Below are positions 56,795-64,000 of a DNA stretch of 64,000 bases, piece after piece (within the stretch, counting starts at the first letter, position 1; every line of letters starts with the position of its first letter). Origin of the DNA: a bacterium (lineage in GTDB: Bacteria > Bacillota > Bacilli > Lactobacillales > Streptococcaceae); contig CAJNCW010000004.1 of assembly GCA_905221345.1 (NCBI GenBank), forward strand, positions 1 to 64,000, given 5' to 3'. The notes under the pieces are model-generated. The model worked only from the letters and a program-made list of their open reading frames with translations. It was not told the DNA's origin and made no database searches. The position numbers and the translations under genes are program-made.

Positions 56795-57523
56795 CTAGCT
56801 TTGTGCCTCTTGACTTTCTTCCTTCTTTTCCATGAGATAGATATCTCCGAAACTCTCCTCTTGCACGAGGATCAGTTCCTGGGTTTTGATTAACTCTAGG
56901 GTTGCCAAAAAGAGGGTAATGACCTCTTGGATATTCTGGGCTTCCTTGAACAAATCCTGTAAACGCAACTGGTCTCGTCCAGCCAAGGACTCTTTTACGA
57001 TGACCATCATATCCTCAATCTTATACTCATCCCGAAGGATAGTTGTATGATTCCGTGCGAACTCCTCTTTTTTCTTGGCTAGGATATTTGAAAAAGCCAA
57101 AAAGAGGTCAATGGTCGTCTTGTCATGTACAAGCTCCGCATCTTCGTAAATCAACTCTGTCGGTGCTTTGGAATAATACTGGGCCCGATTTTGGTGCTTA
57201 GCCTCCAAGTGCTCACCCAAGAGCTTGAACTTGCGGTATTCTTCAATTTGAGAGAGAAGGTCCTGCTCCAGATCATCCTCCAAATCTGTCACTTCTGCTA
57301 CCTTTGGCAAGAGCTTGCGGCTCTTGATCAGCATCAGCTGACTAGCCATGACCATATACTCGCCCGTCACTTCCAGACGCATGGCCTGCAGGGTTGAGAC
57401 ATAGGCTAGATACTGTTCGATAACTTCTGTGATGGGCACATCGTAGATATCCATCTGGTACTTAGAAACCAAGTGCAAGAGCAGGTCCAGCGGTCCTTCA
57501 AAATCTTTTAATTTAATATCCAT
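56795..57523 (-). CDS. scpA: Segregation and condensation protein A (kleisin)
   Basis: 242 aa. N-terminal SMC-neck-binding helix region ([20 protein letters not shown]) and C-terminal winged helix. Bridges the SMC heads for chromosome organisation. Starts with one-base overlap to the XerD-like gene. Confidence 0.95.
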   Translation of the reverse strand: MDIKLKDFEGPLDLLLHLVSKYQMDIYDVPITEVIEQYLAYVSTLQAMRLEVTGEYMVMASQLMLIKSRKLLPKVAEVTDLEDDLEQDLLSQIEEYRKFKLLGEHLEAKHQNRAQYYSKAPTELIYEDAELVHDKTTIDLFLAFSNILAKKKEEFARNHTTILRDEYKIEDMMVIVKESLAGRDQLRLQDLFKEAQNIQEVITLFLATLELIKTQELILVQEESFGDIYLMEKKEESQEAQS

Positions 57524-58257
57524 TATCTATATTTTTCTAAGGTCAGGACTGTTTTTAATCCTAATTTTTTTGCAATTTCGTACAAATCGACCTTGTTTCC
57601 TATCTGTCTTAGAATGAACTGTTCCCGTAGGGCTTGGGCTGATAGTTCTGGGAAACCTTTCTCCTTGACAAAGGACTCCAGCTGACGAAAGGCCCACTGA
57701 CGAGAATAGGTTTTTCCACTCCTTTCAAAGAGATAGGTCTGCCCCATCAAGGGTTCCAATTCTGGAGTCAAGGTCGTGGGTATGGTGACAATCCTCTGTT
57801 GGGAAGCCTTGCTGATTCTCAACACTTGAAAATCCAGATTGATATCTGAAAGCTTAAGGGCTAAAATCTCACTAGGCAAGAGCCCTAGCTCCAAGATAAG
57901 AAGCGCCAGCAAGCGTCCTTCTGGATAATTACTTTCCTGCCAAAAAGAGTCTAAATTTAGAATCTCTGGCTTTTCAGTCTTCTTTTCAGCTTGTTTGGCT
58001 AATTCCAGACGATAAAAACTGTCCACTTCACCTTTTTGATAGAGAAAGTAGAGAAATTGGTTACAGGCCGAAAGTTTTCGCTTCTGAGCGCTGATTTTTA
58101 GATTGGCTAGCTGGGATTGGTAAATCTTGAGACTAGTCTCAGAGATCCGCTCACTTACAATGTCTAAAAATTGCTCCAGATCATACTTATAGGACTGCTT
58201 GGAATTGGCAGACAAACCCTGCTTTCCCTCTAAAAAGGCTGATATGCTCTCTCTCAT
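57523..58257 (-). CDS. xerDL: XerD-like tyrosine-recombinase relative, catalytically degenerate
   Basis: 244 aa from the ATG at 58257, whose ATGA overlaps the stop of the CBS gene. Core-binding domain ([19 protein letters not shown]) and recombinase fold are recognisable and the protein ends LTLEKYR with a candidate Tyr. The box I arginine is replaced ([12 protein letters not shown] instead of GLR-SE), and the HxLR box reads [15 protein letters not shown], lacking the first His. It is therefore unlikely to act like XerS/XerCD. Conserved in front of scpA in streptococci, so it may have a structural role. Confidence 0.9.
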   Translation of the reverse strand: MRESISAFLEGKQGLSANSKQSYKYDLEQFLDIVSERISETSLKIYQSQLANLKISAQKRKLSACNQFLYFLYQKGEVDSFYRLELAKQAEKKTEKPEILNLDSFWQESNYPEGRLLALLILELGLLPSEILALKLSDINLDFQVLRISKASQQRIVTIPTTLTPELEPLMGQTYLFERSGKTYSRQWAFRQLESFVKEKGFPELSAQALREQFILRQIGNKVDLYEIAKKLGLKTVLTLEKYR

Positions 58258-58715
58258 TTGCATCGAATCTCATATTCCTTACTAAAGTCATGTAAAAGAG
58301 CATTAACGGCCTTGAGGATAGACTTGCGCGTGATGATTCCTTGGAAAATCCCTTCATCATCTACCACTGGCAAGAAGGGTTCATCCACCAGTTTATGGAG
58401 GACCTCTGTGATGTTATAATCTGGAGCGACAACTGCCACATCTGTCTTGGTCATATTGACGATATCTGTCATTGCCATCTGTTCATCTGTCAAACCTTGC
58501 TCCATTTGATAAGCCAGAATATCTCTCAGACCAATGGTTCCGACAAAGCGTTTGTCAAAGGTCACAACCGGGATACGGGTATAGGTAATTTGGCTCAACA
58601 CCAAAATCGCATGATCAGCGTTATGGGTATCAATCAAAGCCGCTAGATTCTCAGCAGGGGTAAGAAAAGTCTCTTCCTGCTCCAGTAAAAATGCTTCAAA
58701 TTCCTTGGCAATCAT
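58254..58715 (-). CDS. cbpB: CBS-pair protein (CbpB-type, predicted c-di-AMP sensor)
   Basis: 153 aa made of two CBS motifs (ALIDTHNADHAILVLSQITY; YNITEVLHKLVDEPFLPVVD) with no other domain. Streptococcal and listerial homologues are called CbpB because they bind cyclic di-AMP. Overlaps both neighbours by 4 bases. Confidence 0.85.
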   Translation of the reverse strand: MIAKEFEAFLLEQEETFLTPAENLAALIDTHNADHAILVLSQITYTRIPVVTFDKRFVGTIGLRDILAYQMEQGLTDEQMAMTDIVNMTKTDVAVVAPDYNITEVLHKLVDEPFLPVVDDEGIFQGIITRKSILKAVNALLHDFSKEYEIRCK

Positions 58716-59233
58716 CGAGCAAACTCCTTGGACAAGCCTGGATAAACCTCATGATTACGTGTCAAAAAGTCCACTTTGAAACAGCTGTCATCAATTTCCA
58801 CACGGGCATAGAGGCATTCTCTGATGGTTCCTCGTGGTTGACTGATGGAGCCTGGATTGAGAAAGAGAGTTTTGCCTTCCATCCAAGCATTTGGCACATG
58901 CAAGTGACCATAGAGACAGATATCTGCATCTTCTTCCTGAGCCCAGTAGTCCAACTTTTGAAAGTTGAAATTGATATCAAACAAGTGTCCATGGGTCTGG
59001 ATGATCTTGGTCGGACCAAGTTGAGTCACCAAACGTTCTGGGTAGCCAGCATAAAAGTCCATATTGCCTTTGACGACATGGATGCCCTCCCATAGTGGCG
59101 AATCAGGACGGAGTTCAGAGTCACCATCGTGAAAAATGGCATCGACTTTCCCCAGATAGCGGTCACGAATTTCTTCCACAATCAAGCTATCTCCGTGGGA
59201 GTCACTCATTACAATGATGGTTTGCTTTGCCAT
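58712..59233 (-). CDS. YfcE/MJ0936-type metallophosphodiesterase
   Basis: 173 aa calcineurin-like phosphoesterase: metal motifs [26 protein letters not shown] and LYGHLHVPN are all present. Substrate unknown (model phosphodiesters by family). Overlaps rdgB by 25 bases at its start and cbpB by 4 bases at its end. Confidence 0.92.
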   Translation of the reverse strand: MAKQTIIVMSDSHGDSLIVEEIRDRYLGKVDAIFHDGDSELRPDSPLWEGIHVVKGNMDFYAGYPERLVTQLGPTKIIQTHGHLFDINFNFQKLDYWAQEEDADICLYGHLHVPNAWMEGKTLFLNPGSISQPRGTIRECLYARVEIDDSCFKVDFLTRNHEVYPGLSKEFAR

Positions 59234-60180
59234 GATGGAAATACCTCCAAAAGTTTCTTAACGGCTAAGCCACGGTGGGATTGGCTATTTTTTTCTTCAA
59301 GGGTTAATTCTGCTGCTGTTTTCCCAGTTTCTCCTACGAGGAAGAGGGGAGAATAGCCAAAACCATTTTCGCCCTTGGGTTCAAAATTGATATAACCTTC
59401 CCATTCAGCTTCAACAACCAAACTTTCCTTACCTGGACTAGCTACGACTAGAGTTGTGTGGAACTGGGCTGAACGGTCCTTGAGGTCAAAGACCATGGCC
59501 AATTCGTGCAAGAGTTTAGCGTTGTTTTCACGGTCAGTTGCTCCCACTCCTGCAAACCGGGCTGACCAGATACCTGGCAAGCCACCAAGGGCATCGACTT
59601 TGATGCCAGAGTCATCTGCTAGCACCATCTTGCCTGTTAATTGGGAAATGGTTTCTGCCTTGAGGCGAGCATTTTCTTCAAAGGTCATACCTGTTTCTTC
59701 TACTTCGGGCAAGTCAGGATAATCATTAAGATCTTCCACATCATAGCCTAGTTTGTCAAAGATAGCTCGAAATTCCTTGGTCTTACCTTTATTATGAGTC
59801 GCAATCAGCAAGGTTTCTCTAACCTTGCTAGTTTCAAAGAAGGCTTCTACATTGACTCCTTCTTTAGGCAATTCAACATGCAAAAGCTTTCCATTTTCAA
59901 CCAAGAGCAGAGCTCCCTGACGTTGGATGACTTCCAAGTTTCGGCCTGCTTGGGCATTTAAAATCTCAACGATAAAAGAGAGCAGACGGAAGTTAGAAGA
60001 CCAGCGCATCACCGTTATCGTAATCGGAAAGCCATTTTCCTCGTCACGAAAAATCCGCGCCAAATCCATAAAATCAAGCTCGAGAGGATCTTTGATAAGG
60101 CTATAGATGCCTCCATAGACATCCCAGACACCGACATACCAGTCCTGGTCGTCCTTATATTCATAAATTTTGTTTGTCAT
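59209..60180 (-). CDS. rdgB: Non-canonical purine NTP pyrophosphatase (RdgB/HAM1) with N-terminal extension
   Basis: 323 aa from the ATG at 60180 (overlapping the murI stop). The C-terminal 195 residues are the HAM1 enzyme that removes dITP/XTP ([46 protein letters not shown]). The first about 125 residues ([20 protein letters not shown] ...) are an extra domain seen in streptococci, of unknown role. Confidence 0.93.
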   Translation of the reverse strand: MTNKIYEYKDDQDWYVGVWDVYGGIYSLIKDPLELDFMDLARIFRDEENGFPITITVMRWSSNFRLLSFIVEILNAQAGRNLEVIQRQGALLLVENGKLLHVELPKEGVNVEAFFETSKVRETLLIATHNKGKTKEFRAIFDKLGYDVEDLNDYPDLPEVEETGMTFEENARLKAETISQLTGKMVLADDSGIKVDALGGLPGIWSARFAGVGATDRENNAKLLHELAMVFDLKDRSAQFHTTLVVASPGKESLVVEAEWEGYINFEPKGENGFGYSPLFLVGETGKTAAELTLEEKNSQSHRGLAVKKLLEVFPSWQSKPSL

Positions 60181-60971
60181 AATGTTACATGCTCCACATG
60201 AATCTCTTTTTCCAGCCATTCTTCCCCAATTTGGGCAAAACTTTGGCTATTAGCTGTTGTGTAAAAACGATGTTGAAGAGGTCCCGCATCTCGGCTACGA
60301 TTGATTTCAAAATAGTTCAGCAAAACCGAGATATCCCGTACACACTCTGCCCCACTATCGATGAGCTGAACCTTTGGTCCCATAACATTTTGGATGATAG
60401 GGCGAAGGAGTGGGTAATGGGTACAACCCAAAATCAAGCTATCCACCTTTCCAACCAAGGGGCGCAGGGTTTCATAGACCACTTTCTTGGTTACACTGGT
60501 TGACAGGGCACCAGACTCCACCAAGGGAGCAAACTTGGGACAGGCCAAACTCTCCACCTGTAAATCCGGATCCAGATCATGGATTTTTTGACGATAGATG
60601 TCTGATTGGACCGTCATGGGTGTTCCAATTACTCCGATTTTCCCACCTTGACTGGACTTGATAGCTGCCGAAGCTCCTGGCAAAATCACGCCTAAGACAG
60701 GAATATCTAGTTGGGCCTTGATTTCTTCCCAGACGACTGCAGTCGCAGTGTTGCAAGCAATGACAATCATCTTGACATCCTTGGTCAAGAGAAAGTTGAC
60801 CAACTGCCAAGTATATTCACGGATTTGCTCAGCAGGACGGGGACCATAGGGCGCCCGTGCCGAATCTCCAATATAGACGATTTCTTCATGGGGAAGCTGG
60901 CGCATGAGCTCACGAACAACGGTCAAGCCCCCGACACCCGAATCCAAAAAACCAATTGGTCGATTATCCAT
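60177..60971 (-). CDS. murI: Glutamate racemase
   Basis: 264-aa cofactor-independent racemase that makes D-glutamate for peptidoglycan. Substrate motif [16 protein letters not shown], catalytic cysteines in IACNTATAV and [11 protein letters not shown]. First gene of the nine-gene overlapping operon down to yidD. A possible promoter (TTGCAT-16-TATGAT) lies near 61080-61110. Confidence 0.97.
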   Translation of the reverse strand: MDNRPIGFLDSGVGGLTVVRELMRQLPHEEIVYIGDSARAPYGPRPAEQIREYTWQLVNFLLTKDVKMIVIACNTATAVVWEEIKAQLDIPVLGVILPGASAAIKSSQGGKIGVIGTPMTVQSDIYRQKIHDLDPDLQVESLACPKFAPLVESGALSTSVTKKVVYETLRPLVGKVDSLILGCTHYPLLRPIIQNVMGPKVQLIDSGAECVRDISVLLNYFEINRSRDAGPLQHRFYTTANSQSFAQIGEEWLEKEIHVEHVTL

Positions 60972-61143
60972 ACAGTCTTCTTTCTAGTCTTCTTTTCTGA
61001 TTGATAGTTCATCATGATTTCTTGTCCTGAACGAACTGACAGACAGCTTGATGGAATGGCAACTGCCTCTCTCTTAATCATAATCAAATATCAATAGAAT
61101 GCAAGGAAAAAGTCTTATCCTTGAGAACTATTGAACATAGTGA

Positions 61144-61169
61144 GAAGTCTGGAACTTTCATCCCAGACT
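61144..61169 (-). terminator. Terminator of the YneF-type gene
   Basis: AAGTCTGG / CCAGACTT stem with a ten-base loop, 8 bases after the stop. Confidence 0.65.
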
Positions 61170-61177
61170 TTTCCTAT

Positions 61178-61426
61178 TTATTTTTTCTTTTTATTGTTAG
61201 CAAGGGCTGCTTTTTGTTGGCGGATGATTTGGTGGTAAACTTGTTGTACCTTAGCTTCGCTTGGTTTTTGACCATTTGCGCTCAAGAGAGCACGAACTGC
61301 CTCAGCGTTCAAACGTGGGTTGTCCGCAAATTCTTTTTCGATTTGCTTACGAACCAAGTACATCCCTCCAAGAGCTCCTCCTAGAAAAGCTAGCACAATC
61401 AAGATAATTGCTAAAAGTAAATCCAT
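61178..61426 (-). CDS. YneF-family small membrane protein
   Basis: 82 aa. One N-terminal membrane helix ([20 protein letters not shown]) followed by the family motif ENPRLNAE-type [20 protein letters not shown] and a lysine-rich end. UPF0154/YneF proteins are conserved in Firmicutes without known function. Confidence 0.9.
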   Translation of the reverse strand: MDLLLAIILIVLAFLGGALGGMYLVRKQIEKEFADNPRLNAEAVRALLSANGQKPSEAKVQQVYHQIIRQQKAALANNKKKK

Positions 61427-61524
61427 TCTTTTTCTCCTGTTTCTTTTTGAGTCTTCTATATTATACCATAAAGTGACTTTCCTGACTAGTTTGTTTTACG
61501 CTTTCACGAAGGGCAATAGGCGAC

Positions 61525-61564
61525 AAAAAAGGAGCCCTGCATTTCAATGAAAGAGAGCTCCTTG
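61525..61564 (-). terminator. treC terminator
   Basis: AAGGAGC ... GCTCCTT arms around a long loop, followed by TTTTTTG on the minus strand. Confidence 0.75.
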
Positions 61565-61570
61565 CTGCGT

Positions 61571-63196
61571 TTATTTTACATAGATAGCCAGTGTTTGATA
61601 TGGTTTGAGCAGAATTTTTTCTGATACTTCTACATCTTCATAGTTTGAAATCAGAATCTGTCCATTTTGGTAGGCTACTGGTAGCTCAATTTCTACTTCT
61701 GTGGCATAAAAGTTATTGAGGACCAGTAATTTTTCATCCTCATACTGACGTTCAAAGGCATAGACTTGCTTACTGTCTTCAAAAGCTGGTTTGTAGCTTC
61801 CTTCTGAGATAATCGGCATTTCCTTACGAAGTCGAATCAAGTTTTGGTAGAAGGCGAAAATTGGGCCTTGGATTTCATTTTCTACGTTGATCTGAGGGTA
61901 GGATTTTCCTGCCTTCAGCCAAGGAGTCCCTTTTGTAAAACCAGCATTTTCTGAAGCATCCCACTGCATGGGAATGCGTGAGTTATCACGCGACTTAGCC
62001 TGAATAATCTGGAAGGTTTCTTCCTGACTTTTCCCTTCTTTTAAGAGCATCTGGTAAGCATTAAGCGACTCTACATCCACATAATCAGCCATGGAATCAT
62101 AGTCTGGGTCAACCATCCCAATTTCCTCACCCATGTAGATATAAGGCGTCCCACGTGACAGGTGAATGCTGGCAGCCAGCATAGTCGCCCCTTCATTGTG
62201 GAAATGTTGAATATCGACAAAACGGTTCAGGGCGCGTGGTTGGTCGTGATTGTTCCAGAAGAGGGCGCTCCAGCCGTTTTTGTCACTCATTTCCTTGCCC
62301 CAGCTATGATAAAGACTTTTCAACTCTTCGAAATCAAAGGGTGCTAAGGTCCACTTTTGCCCATCCTTGTAATCTACCTTGAGATGATGGAAATTAAAGG
62401 TCATGGATAATTCCTGACGATCAGGTGCCGAATAAAGGACACAGTTTTCCATGGTGGTTGAGGACATTTCCCCAACTGTCATAAAACTATCATCTGATCC
62501 AAAAGTGGCTTGATTCATCATGCGCAAATAGTCATGAACGATGGGCTTGTCTGTGTAAGCTGGCTTTCCTTCATTTTCAGGACAATCCACTAAGACCTCA
62601 TCCTTGCCAATCAAATTGATCACATCAAATCGGAAACCTTTGACTCCCTTGTCGCGCCAGAAATTAACAAACTTGAAAAGCTCCTTGCGGACATTGGGAT
62701 TGCGCCAATTAAGGTCAGCCTGGGTCTCATCAAAGAGGTGGAGGTAATATTTCCCTGTATCCCCGAAAGGCGCCCAGGCAGAGCCACCAAACTTAGAAAG
62801 CCAGTCTGTCGGTTGGTCTTGGATGAAGAAAAAGTCTTGGTAGTACTGGTCGCCAGCTAGGGCTTTCTGAAACCATTCGTGTTCTGTCGAGCAATGATTG
62901 AGCACCATATCCAGCATAAAGTCAATCTTGTGTTCTTTACCGACACGCACCATTTCTTCAAAATCAGCCATATCACCAAAAAGAGGATCCACTGAAATAT
63001 AATCTGAAATATCGTAGCCATTATCCCGTTGGGGGCTTGGATAGAACGGATTGAGCCAGACCATATCCACGCCCAGTTTGGCTATATAGGGGATTTTTTC
63101 GATAATTCCACGGAAATCCCCAATACCATTTCCAGTGGTGTCTTTGTATGATTTTGGATAGATTTGATAGACTACTTTTCTTTTATCAAGTGTCAT
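61571..63196 (-). CDS. treC: Trehalose-6-phosphate hydrolase / alpha-glucosidase (GH13)
   Basis: 541-aa GH13 enzyme. Conserved regions DMVLNHCSTEHEW, the nucleophile Asp in GFRFDVINLI, the acid Glu in VGEMSSTT and WNNHDQPR. The adjacent trehalose PTS gene indicates that trehalose-6-phosphate is the substrate; some streptococcal annotations call it dexB. Cleaves to glucose and glucose-6-phosphate. Confidence 0.93.
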   Translation of the reverse strand: MTLDKRKVVYQIYPKSYKDTTGNGIGDFRGIIEKIPYIAKLGVDMVWLNPFYPSPQRDNGYDISDYISVDPLFGDMADFEEMVRVGKEHKIDFMLDMVLNHCSTEHEWFQKALAGDQYYQDFFFIQDQPTDWLSKFGGSAWAPFGDTGKYYLHLFDETQADLNWRNPNVRKELFKFVNFWRDKGVKGFRFDVINLIGKDEVLVDCPENEGKPAYTDKPIVHDYLRMMNQATFGSDDSFMTVGEMSSTTMENCVLYSAPDRQELSMTFNFHHLKVDYKDGQKWTLAPFDFEELKSLYHSWGKEMSDKNGWSALFWNNHDQPRALNRFVDIQHFHNEGATMLAASIHLSRGTPYIYMGEEIGMVDPDYDSMADYVDVESLNAYQMLLKEGKSQEETFQIIQAKSRDNSRIPMQWDASENAGFTKGTPWLKAGKSYPQINVENEIQGPIFAFYQNLIRLRKEMPIISEGSYKPAFEDSKQVYAFERQYEDEKLLVLNNFYATEVEIELPVAYQNGQILISNYEDVEVSEKILLKPYQTLAIYVK

Positions 63197-63215
63197 CTGT
63201 TTCTCCTTTTCTGAT

Positions 63216-63243
63216 AAAAGGGAGGAACCTGATGTTCCTTCCC
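63216..63243 (-). terminator. Hairpin between treP and treC
   Basis: Minus-strand GGGAAGGAAC / GTTCCTCCC followed by TTTTATC, in the 64-bp gap. Either a partial terminator or an mRNA-stabilising hairpin. Confidence 0.65.
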
Positions 63244-63260
63244 TGTTTGTGCTATTTTAA

Positions 63261-64000
63261 TTAGATTCGTGTAGCGACCATGAGAGCTTCCCCAGCTTGG
63301 ATAGTTGTTGGATAAGTTCCAGTGATAGTCGCTGTATAAGCATCTTGGTTCGTGATGATAACTGGAGTTTCTGTCACGAGACCTGCAGCCTTAATGACAT
63401 CTATATCAAAACGAATCAATTTCTGACTAACTGTGACGTGGTCTCCTTGGGCTACAAGACTTTCAAACCCTTTGCCATCAAGACCTACTGTATCCATACC
63501 GATGTGAATGAGCAATTCTACCCCCTCATCAGAGACGATACCGATGGCATGCTTAGTAGGGAAAAGAACCGTTACTGTCCCATTGACTGGAGAAGTCAAC
63601 TCACCTTGGCTTGGTTCAATGACTAGACCTTGTCCCATAACACCTGATGCAAAAACAGGGTCCGTCGCTTGACTCAATTCTTTCACTTGACCAGCAAGTG
63701 GGCTGACAATTTCTACTGGAGCAAGGGTTACTGGTTCATGACTGACAAATTCTGCCTCTTCTTGGGCAACGAATTCTGCCTGTAAGGCTGTATCGTCCTC
63801 TGTTTTTGTAAAGAAGCCTGCCTTACGGAAGAAGAAAGTCAAGAGCATTGGAACAACAATAGCAACTAACATAGTTCCTGCAAACGGCAGCATGTATTGA
63901 GGTTGAATAGAGAGGATACCCGGCAAACCACCGATACCGATAGAAGCCGCCGTTACATTAAATGTAACGGACAACATGCCGGCAAGGGCCGAACCAATCA
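63261..64000 (-). CDS. treP: PTS trehalose transporter, C-terminal part (EIIA domain), truncated by window edge
   Basis: The 3' part visible here encodes the last EIIC membrane segments (about 63880-64000) and a linker, then a complete EIIA domain of the glucose family: IVSPLAGQVKELS, GQGLVIEP, the phosphorylated His in ELLIHIGMDTVGL and the end GEALMVATRI. EIIB and most of EIIC lie beyond the window. Assigned to trehalose because treC follows. Confidence 0.88.
   Translation of the reverse strand, partial: IGSALAGMLSVTFNVTAASIGIGGLPGILSIQPQYMLPFAGTMLVAIVVPMLLTFFFRKAGFFTKTEDDTALQAEFVAQEEAEFVSHEPVTLAPVEIVSPLAGQVKELSQATDPVFASGVMGQGLVIEPSQGELTSPVNGTVTVLFPTKHAIGIVSDEGVELLIHIGMDTVGLDGKGFESLVAQGDHVTVSQKLIRFDIDVIKAAGLVTETPVIITNQDAYTATITGTYPTTIQAGEALMVATRI

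Noticed and set aside
57523..58257. XerD-like gene as an active chromosome-dimer recombinase
   Set aside because: Box I Arg and the His of the second box are replaced, and streptococci use XerS for dif.

Overview
The window comes from a mitis-group Streptococcus (S. oralis / S. mitis type, a close relative of S. pneumoniae). The basis is a recognisable BOX repeat, a competence-type ssbB with a cin-box, a choline-binding surface protein, a YSIRK/LPxTG endo-beta-N-acetylglucosaminidase of the EndoD family, ccrZ next to trmB, the streptococcal XerD-like/scpA/scpB operon, and CIRCE-controlled groESL and hrcA-grpE-dnaK. From memory of pneumococcal gene orders, several blocks are collinear with the pneumococcus but joined differently. 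The species cannot be fixed from the sequence alone.

Layout. 1-3.7 kb: 5' piece of a tRNA-Glu, rlmD, divergent recX, a DUF402 nucleotide phosphatase, queH. 3.8-6.6 kb: groEL, groES, a BOX element and ssbB. 6.6-11.6 kb: an SDR, ytpR, a thioredoxin-like gene and a small DUF4651-type gene, then a choline-binding protein, a B3/4-domain protein and rpoE (delta). 11.7-15.9 kb: an A+T-rich accessory module of three minus-strand genes encoding a C5 cytosine methyltransferase, a protein with two GHKL ATPase domains (Hsp90/MORC-like plus histidine-kinase-like), and a response-regulator/HEPN fusion. 16-20.8 kb: a T-box riboswitch driving an acetyltransferase, an A+T-rich membrane-protein gene and valS. 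20.8-25 kb: small conserved proteins, a DUF1858/DUF438 pair, and an EcsC-family operon ending in a 50-residue hydrophobic gene.

25-34 kb: rimP-nusA-ylxR-ylxQ-infB-rbfA (translation), ccrZ-trmB, the ecsAB/pptAB exporter and divergent hit. 35-41.5 kb: heat-shock genes hrcA, grpE, dnaK and dnaJ, with a DJ-1/PfpI-like gene inserted between dnaK and dnaJ. 41.5-46.8 kb: a PadR/DUF2812 operon, glnR-glnA, a FUSC-like membrane protein and pgk. 47-53.7 kb: endoD under a cre site and a divergent Na/Pi cotransporter. 53.7-61.4 kb: a probable bacteriocin-immunity gene with a disrupted 3' end, an M42 peptidase, and the compact operon murI-rdgB-phosphodiesterase-cbpB-xerDL-scpA-scpB-rluB-yidD. 61.4-64 kb: a YneF-type protein, treC and the 3' part of treP, which runs out of the window.

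Most of the window is core housekeeping. The clearest candidate for an undescribed system is the methyltransferase / dual-GHKL kinase / receiver-HEPN module at 11766-15909, inserted between rpoE and the valS terminator. Its parts suggest a phosphorelay that controls a HEPN RNase, paired with a DNA methylase but with no visible restriction nuclease. Start codons were adjusted where Shine-Dalgarno (SD) positions or -10 boxes argued for it. All function calls are by motif reading only.
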